From positions 12,009 through 22,831 of the forward strand of contig DILC01000088.1 of NCBI GenBank assembly GCA_002424865.1: DNA of 10,823 nucleotides, read 5' to 3'. The position numbers and the translations under genes are program-made. Under the pieces are notes generated by a model. The model saw only the letters and a list, made by a program, of their open reading frames with translations. It had not been told where the DNA came from and did not search any database. Shown piece by piece: positions 6,886 through 10,823 of the stretch; within the stretch, counting starts at the first letter, position 1, and every line of letters starts with the position of its first letter. The stretch is from Rhodocyclaceae bacterium UBA5602. GTDB lineage: Bacteria > Pseudomonadota > Gammaproteobacteria > Burkholderiales > Rhodocyclaceae.

Positions 6886-7723
6886 GCAATTCATCCTGCC
6901 GCGTAAAAGTCCAGGTGCGGGTAATTTCGATCACATCGGTATCGCGGCTGATGTCTGCCGGAAAGGCCGCATAAGGCGCGGCCAGTTTCACAATTCGCGC
7001 CGCCGCCTGGTCAAGCACCTTTTGTCCAGAGGAGCGATTCACCTCCACGCGCTCCAGCGAGCCATCGCTTTTAATCACGGCGGTGAGCACTAGGCTGCCA
7101 TACAAGCGGCCGCGCGCCGCTGATGGATAATTCAAATTGCCCACGCGCTCCACTTTTTGCCGCCAGTCTTCCACATATTGCGCAAAGCGGTATTCATCCA
7201 CCCGCGCACCGATAAATTTTTTCCGGGGCCGCTGGTTATAGGCCTCCATGCGCTGGGCAATTTCGCCTTCAATGCGCGCAATGGCCAGCGCATGATTCGC
7301 CAGATCCGCCCCCGACAACACCGGTTCGGCTGGCAGCACTGGCGTTTTGGGCATCTCGGGCCTGGCCGCTTGGCGCGTCCTGGTCACTTGCGATAACAAC
7401 TGCTGGGTTTGCGCCTCCAAGGCGGCCACCCGTTGTTGCGCGGCCATCAAGTCATCCCCGGTTCTGGTTTGCGGGGAAGGCGGCAAGGGCGTTTTCGCGC
7501 GCCGGTCTTCCGCCAGCGTGCCGCCGCCATCTAACGCCGCTTGCGCCCTCGCTTGCGCCTTGTCCGGCTTATGGCGGCTTTTGCTATTCACCAAAATCAC
7601 GTCTAGCGCGCGCTCGGTCGCCTTGGGCAAGGCATCCGGCAGCTTGAAGCGGACGGCCAGCAGCCCCGCATGCAGCAGCAGCGAGATACCCAACGCCCAC
7701 ATCAAGATGCGCTGTTGCTTCAT
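6875..7723 (-). CDS. TonB C-terminal-domain protein (energy transducer-like)
   Basis: The product has 282 residues with a short cytoplasmic start and one membrane helix (about 7-24, WALGISLLLHAGLLAV), a topology typical of TonB. A basic, Ala/Pro-containing linker follows, then a Gln/Ala-rich probable coiled coil (about 92-118). The C-terminal part from about 180 (YVEDWRQKVERVGNLNYPSA, then GSLVLTAVIKSDGSLERVEV) matches the TonB C-terminal fold, which reaches across the periplasm to outer-membrane partners. No exbB, exbD or TonB-dependent receptor is in the window, so whether it energises transport is unknown; a structural envelope role is equally possible. It starts six bases after the rnb-like stop and overlaps aroE, so it belongs to the cluster. 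AGG directly abuts the ATG, giving poor spacing for a Shine-Dalgarno. Confidence 0.85.
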   Translation of the reverse strand: MKQQRILMWALGISLLLHAGLLAVRFKLPDALPKATERALDVILVNSKSRHKPDKAQARAQAALDGGGTLAEDRRAKTPLPPSPQTRTGDDLMAAQQRVAALEAQTQQLLSQVTRTRQAARPEMPKTPVLPAEPVLSGADLANHALAIARIEGEIAQRMEAYNQRPRKKFIGARVDEYRFAQYVEDWRQKVERVGNLNYPSAARGRLYGSLVLTAVIKSDGSLERVEVNRSSGQKVLDQAAARIVKLAAPYAAFPADISRDTDVIEITRTWTFTRQDELHGN

Positions 7724-7729
7724 CCTGAT

Positions 7730-9925
7730 TTAATCCGCCTTGTGTCCGTGACGTTTGATGGCGTGATCAACGGCACGGCCCTGGCCGGCGGAGGCTTCAC
7801 CCGCTGCATTGTCAGCATCCACCACAAGCGCCTGGTGCAATTCAGCCTCTGCCAACACCTCATCCGCAGCAGTCGAAGATACCGCCATGGTCTCCCCAGC
7901 CTCCGTTAAATCAGCGGCGTTGCCCGCATCGGCGCGATCAGCCACCTCGGCCGCCGCATCCGCGTCTTCCAGCGCACCGCCATCCCCCGCCGCATTCGCC
8001 AGCACCTCGACAAAGCGCAGGCGCATCTCCGCCGTCAATAAATCAATCGCCTCCACCTGCAAGCGCACCAAAGCGCCGCGCGGAGCCAGCGCCAAATCAG
8101 GCAATGACGCCACGCGCAATACCAGCGGCATAGCCACCGCGCGCACCAGCGACTCTTTGATCACCACGGCATCCAGCGTCGCCGCGCCGGTTTGCAGCAA
8201 ATAACGCAAGCACCAGTAACGCTCCATCTGGCGCTGAAAATCGGCATACGCGGCGTAAGTGAGTTCAAAGTCGCGCAAGGCGGCAAAAAGTTCGGTCGAT
8301 TGCGGTGTTGTGTTTTTGCCCTGCGCATCGTTTTTGCCAAACGGCGGCGGCTCATTTTTAAGCCAGGCAATCAACTGCCACTGGTTCAGCAAATCCGCAA
8401 AACGCCGCAATGGCGAGGACGACCAGGCATAGCAATCCACCCCCAGCCCCTCATGCGGCGCGGCCACCGTACTCATGCGCACCTTGCCGCCCGTTTGCAC
8501 CCGATACAGCGCCGGAATGCCCGCATCGCGCAAGGCAGCCCCCCAGGTGGCATTGGCAAAAATCATGAGCTCAGCCACCAGCGTATCCAGGGGACTGCCG
8601 CGCGGGCGCTCGCTAATGCTCACCACGCCCGGGCCATCCACGCCTTGTGCATCCCAATCCACGGCAAAGTTGTAATCCTTGCGGTTGCTATCCGGCTTGT
8701 TCTGTTCGCCGCGCGCCGCCGCTAACACCTGCGAGAATTCCCACAGCAACACCAACTCGCCGCGATAAGCAAAATCGCCTGCAGGCCCGTTCGCCGCATG
8801 GCATGTTGCCGCGTTGAACAAAGGCTCAATATCGTGGTGGCGCAAATTGTCGGCGATGGTGATACGGCTCAATACCGTACGCTGGCTGAGCAAACGCAAA
8901 TCCGCAGCCACCTCCAGATAAAGCGAAACCGCTGGCGCAATGCGGCCAGCGGCGAGGGTAAATTCTTCCACCACGGCCTCTGGCAGCATGGTGATTTTCT
9001 TGCCCGGCATATACACCGTGGACAACCGCCGCCGCGCGATCTGCCCTAACGCGGAATCCGCCGCAAAGCCCAGCCCCGGCGCGGCAATATGGATGCCGAT
9101 GCACCAGCTGCCATCCGCCTGGCGCTTGACCGAAAACGCATCGTCGATTTCCGTCGTCGCCGCATCGTCAATGCTGAACGCCTGCACGTCATGCAGAGGC
9201 AAATCAGCTAGCGCAGCCGCATTGCCGGGCGCCACTTCAGGAAAGTCCGTGCCCTCCCGGAAGCAGTCATACAAAAACCGCCCCAAATGGTAGTCATGCG
9301 TCGTGCCCACAGCCCCTGCGGCCAGCAGCAAGGCTGCCTCAGAGCGCCCGCTGTCCAGAGCGGCTTGCGCTAGCGCCTTGGCTTCTGGCCGGTTGCGGTC
9401 TGGCGCGTAGATCAGGTGCGGCAACTGGGATTTGAATTCCTCCGGCAAATCACCCGCGGCCAGCGTCGCCGCCATGCGCGCGACGGCCTCGGCCTGCAAA
9501 CGCTTTTTTTCCTGCCCAGCCAAGGCCGCCTGCAAAATCTCAGGCGGCGCCTTGGCAAAGCGCCCACGGCCCTTGCGGTGAAAATAAATCGGCGCGGCAT
9601 GCAACCGCAATAAAGCCGCCGCCGCTTGCACAGGCGGCACGGCACTGGCAGACGTCGCGCCAAAATAATCCGCCGCCAAATCGGCAAAGCCGAACTCCCC
9701 CGCCGGGCTGACTTCCCACAAAAAATCGACTGCCATTTCTTCGCTCAAGGCTTCCGCCTCAGGCATCAAGGCCGCAGCCGCAGGTGTCTCGAAGCGCAAC
9801 AGCACATGGGTGGCCTTTACCTTCACACGGCGACCCGCAGGCAGGGTCACTTGCAGGGAACTCGCATTATCGGCGAACACAACACCTGCGCGAAACACGC
9901 CATCCTCTTCAAACAGGACATTCAT
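7730..9925 (-). CDS. rnb: RNase II/R-family exoribonuclease (RNB domain)
   Basis: RNB proteins are processive, metal-dependent 3'-5' exoribonucleases. The catalytic core shows FSIDDAATTEIDDAFSV (250-266): Asp253, Glu259, Asp261 and Asp262 align with E. coli RNase II Asp201, Asp207, Asp209 and Asp210, so the second acid is Glu. YMPGKKITMLPEAVVEE (305-321) and SSPLRRFADLLNQ (502-514, the catalytic Arg motif) follow. An S1-like part ends near 644. The last 87 residues (7733-7993) are an Ala/Asp/Glu-rich low-complexity tail ending in basic IKRHGHKAD. No clear cold-shock motif is seen at the N-terminus. At 731 residues it is longer than RNase II (about 644) mostly through that tail. Whether it acts as RNase II, RNase R or a third subgroup cannot be decided here. 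It is first in the minus-strand cluster and divergent from the porin. Confidence 0.9.
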   Translation of the reverse strand: MNVLFEEDGVFRAGVVFADNASSLQVTLPAGRRVKVKATHVLLRFETPAAAALMPEAEALSEEMAVDFLWEVSPAGEFGFADLAADYFGATSASAVPPVQAAAALLRLHAAPIYFHRKGRGRFAKAPPEILQAALAGQEKKRLQAEAVARMAATLAAGDLPEEFKSQLPHLIYAPDRNRPEAKALAQAALDSGRSEAALLLAAGAVGTTHDYHLGRFLYDCFREGTDFPEVAPGNAAALADLPLHDVQAFSIDDAATTEIDDAFSVKRQADGSWCIGIHIAAPGLGFAADSALGQIARRRLSTVYMPGKKITMLPEAVVEEFTLAAGRIAPAVSLYLEVAADLRLLSQRTVLSRITIADNLRHHDIEPLFNAATCHAANGPAGDFAYRGELVLLWEFSQVLAAARGEQNKPDSNRKDYNFAVDWDAQGVDGPGVVSISERPRGSPLDTLVAELMIFANATWGAALRDAGIPALYRVQTGGKVRMSTVAAPHEGLGVDCYAWSSSPLRRFADLLNQWQLIAWLKNEPPPFGKNDAQGKNTTPQSTELFAALRDFELTYAAYADFQRQMERYWCLRYLLQTGAATLDAVVIKESLVRAVAMPLVLRVASLPDLALAPRGALVRLQVEAIDLLTAEMRLRFVEVLANAAGDGGALEDADAAAEVADRADAGNAADLTEAGETMAVSSTAADEVLAEAELHQALVVDADNAAGEASAGQGRAVDHAIKRHGHKAD

Positions 9926-9955
9926 AAAAATTCTAGGGGAACACGGAAGCGGGGA

Positions 9956-9961
9956 ATTATA
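9956..9961 (-). promoter_or_regulatory. Possible -10 box for the rnb-like cluster
   Basis: Read on the minus strand this is TATAAT, a perfect sigma70 -10 hexamer, about 30 bases before the ATG at 9925. No good -35 hexamer lies 16-18 bases upstream, so an activator or chance is possible. The leader would be short, and no Shine-Dalgarno is obvious before the ATG. Confidence 0.35.
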
Positions 9962-10065
9962 CGGGGGAGTGGGGGGAGATATTTGAGCCTCTTGGCTTTG
10001 GCGCAGGTTGAATGCGCGCTCATGCCCTCGCCCCGCTTGCGCAGAAAGGACGAGAGAAACGCTGA

Positions 10066-10079
10066 TTGATCCGGATCAA
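10066..10079. promoter_or_regulatory. Perfect FNR/Anr/Dnr-type operator
   Basis: TTGATCCGGATCAA matches the FNR/Anr consensus TTGAT-N4-ATCAA at every defined base and is symmetric over 16 bases (10065-10080). Regulators of this type (FNR/Anr for low oxygen, Dnr/NnrR for NO) bind such sites. Its centre is about 314 bases before the porin ATG and about 147 bases before the rnb-like ATG, so the target gene is not certain. No obvious -10 sits at the class II distance on either strand. Confidence 0.65.
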
Positions 10080-10108
10080 TAAAAGGCGTATGTCAAGGAG
10101 CATGGCGC

Positions 10109-10411
10109 ATGTGTCCTGCATTGCAAAACAGGGCGGAGTGTTGCAAAAAACCAACATATTGCCGCAAAACCTTCGCGCACAGCTTGATTTTGATTGCCCC
10201 ACCTGTTCTGGCCTCGCATAATGACTTCACCTTCTCGGCGCAATACCTTGTTTCACTCAGCCGCACCCCGCCGATAAGCCGCCACCGACAGTGGCCAGCA
10301 CGTTATGCCGGTTATGCCATTGTCAGCTTGGTTTGTGTTTTAGCAGCTTCAACCTTGTTTCACCTTTTCAACCTAAGGAGTAATCCATGCAAAAGAAACT
10401 CATCGCGTTAG
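10109..10411 (+). CDS. Doubtful small ORF overlapping the porin start
   Basis: I do not recognise this frame. It would give 100 residues with a Cys-rich start (MCPALQNRAECCKK) and one hydrophobic stretch (about 68-87, YAIVSLVCVLAASTLFHLF). The case for it is an AAGGAG at 10095-10100 exactly eight bases before the ATG. The case against: it runs 25 bases into the porin gene in another frame, it contains the apparent regulatory repeats, and it has no known domain. A leader ORF coupled to the porin is possible; chance is more likely. Confidence 0.15.
   Translation: MCPALQNRAECCKKPTYCRKTFAHSLILIAPPVLASHNDFTFSAQYLVSLSRTPPISRHRQWPARYAGYAIVSLVCVLAASTLFHLFNLRSNPCKRNSSR
10374..10380 (+). promoter_or_regulatory. 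Strong ribosome binding site of the porin
   Basis: TAAGGAG lies six bases before the ATG at 10387. It is the best Shine-Dalgarno in the window, in keeping with a highly expressed outer-membrane protein, and it fixes the start. Confidence 0.85.
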
Positions 10412-10823
10412 CCATCGCCAGCCTTTCCGGCGCTGCCTTCGCAGACGCTTCCAATGTCACCATCTACGGCGTAGCCGATGGTTCGTTTGACGTTATCAAT
10501 GTCAGCGGCGGCAACGGTGCTGTTGATACCCCCCGTTTCAGCCGTGTTTCGTCCAATGGCTCACACATTGGCTTGAAAGGTAAAGAAAACCTCGGCAATG
10601 GCCTCTCCGCCATTTTCCAATTTGAATCCGATGCCAATTTTGACAACGGCGGCAGCCTGAACACCAACCGCGACAGCTTTGTTGGCCTGACCGGCAACTT
10701 CGGTACCGTGGTTTTGGGTACGCTGACTGCACCTAGCCGCGCACTGGCCGCTCGCCTGGACGTAAACTCCGGCGAAAGCATTAGCAGCAACACGGCTGTG
10801 CTCGGTAAGCTGGGCGGTGCACT
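10387..10823 (+). CDS. Gram-negative trimeric porin (partial, 3' end beyond window)
   Basis: The 145 codons present encode a signal peptide (MQKKLIALAIASLSGAAFA, cleavage likely before Asp20) and then NVTIYGVADGSFDV, the usual first strand of betaproteobacterial OmpC-like porins (Porin_4 type). Further family landmarks are SRVSSNGSHIGLKGKENLGNG (about 52-72), AIFQFESDANFD and RDSFVGLTGNFGTVVLGTL, all typical beta-strands and turns. Such proteins form water-filled trimeric channels for small hydrophilic solutes. The frame is open to the end of the window. It is the only outer-membrane gene here and is divergent from the rnb cluster across a region with an FNR-type site. Substrate preference cannot be read from this part. 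Confidence 0.93.
   Translation, partial: MQKKLIALAIASLSGAAFADASNVTIYGVADGSFDVINVSGGNGAVDTPRFSRVSSNGSHIGLKGKENLGNGLSAIFQFESDANFDNGGSLNTNRDSFVGLTGNFGTVVLGTLTAPSRALAARLDVNSGESISSNTAVLGKLGGA

Larger units (their letters stand above)
9926..10386. other. Divergent regulatory region between rnb-like gene and porin
   Basis: This 461-base region holds no confident gene. It contains a possible rnb promoter box (9956-9961), a perfect FNR/Anr-type dyad (10066-10079), TTGCAAAA at 10121-10128 and 10141-10148 with a related TTGCCGCAAAA at 10159-10169, a GCCAC/GTGGC hairpin (10281-10295), a GTTATGCC pair near 10303, a 12-bp direct repeat (10245-10256, 10352-10363) and the porin ribosome binding site. A plus-strand frame at 10109-10411 is treated separately. 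Confidence 0.6.

Noticed and set aside
10090..10221. A 43-codon plus-strand frame ending in DCPTCSGLA
   Set aside because: Its start has no ribosome binding site (the AAGGAG lies inside it) and a single CxxC is weak evidence.

Overview
The window looks like chromosomal DNA of a GC-rich betaproteobacterium. The evidence is the last gene, a typical betaproteobacterial trimeric porin, plus two gene orders that I recall from that class: thiD-thiE-hemL, and an RNase II-like gene followed by a TonB-like gene, aroE and mtgA. No sequence search was possible, so species and genus are open; a Nitrosomonadales/Gallionellales-like relative is a guess. There are no tRNA or rRNA genes, CRISPR arrays or transposase genes.

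Layout. Bases 1-387 are a gene-free, palindrome-rich leader ending at thiD. Bases 388-3650 hold thiD, thiE and hemL on the plus strand. Each of the three is preceded by a copy of the same ~80-95 bp intergenic repeat, in the same orientation; all copies end in an identical 18-mer. Bases 3651-3789 separate convergent hemL and corA and hold hairpins. corA (minus) is a CorA-type Mg2+ channel with an N-terminal helical region resembling the MgtE N domain. Upstream of it, also on the minus strand, lies a tight cluster transcribed rnb-like > TonB-like > aroE > mtgA, with a 6-nt gap and then 11- and 4-nt overlaps. Bases 9926-10386 are a divergent regulatory region with a perfect FNR/Anr-type dyad, phased TTGCAAAA repeats, a 12-bp direct repeat and an ideal ribosome binding site for a plus-strand porin that runs off the window end.

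How the genes fit. ThiD makes HMP-PP and ThiE joins it to the thiazole phosphate to give thiamine phosphate; HemL makes 5-aminolevulinate for tetrapyrroles. AroE serves the shikimate pathway, MtgA makes peptidoglycan glycan strands, the RNB protein degrades RNA, and the TonB-like protein and porin act in the envelope. These are mostly housekeeping genes.

The unusual points are the three-copy repeat placed directly before thiE and hemL, whose starts lack a Shine-Dalgarno; low-complexity acidic or Pro/Ala-rich additions in ThiD, ThiE and the RNB protein; the MgtE-N-like region on CorA; and the FNR-type site between rnb and the porin. I see no clear new multi-gene system; the repeat family is the best candidate for something undescribed.
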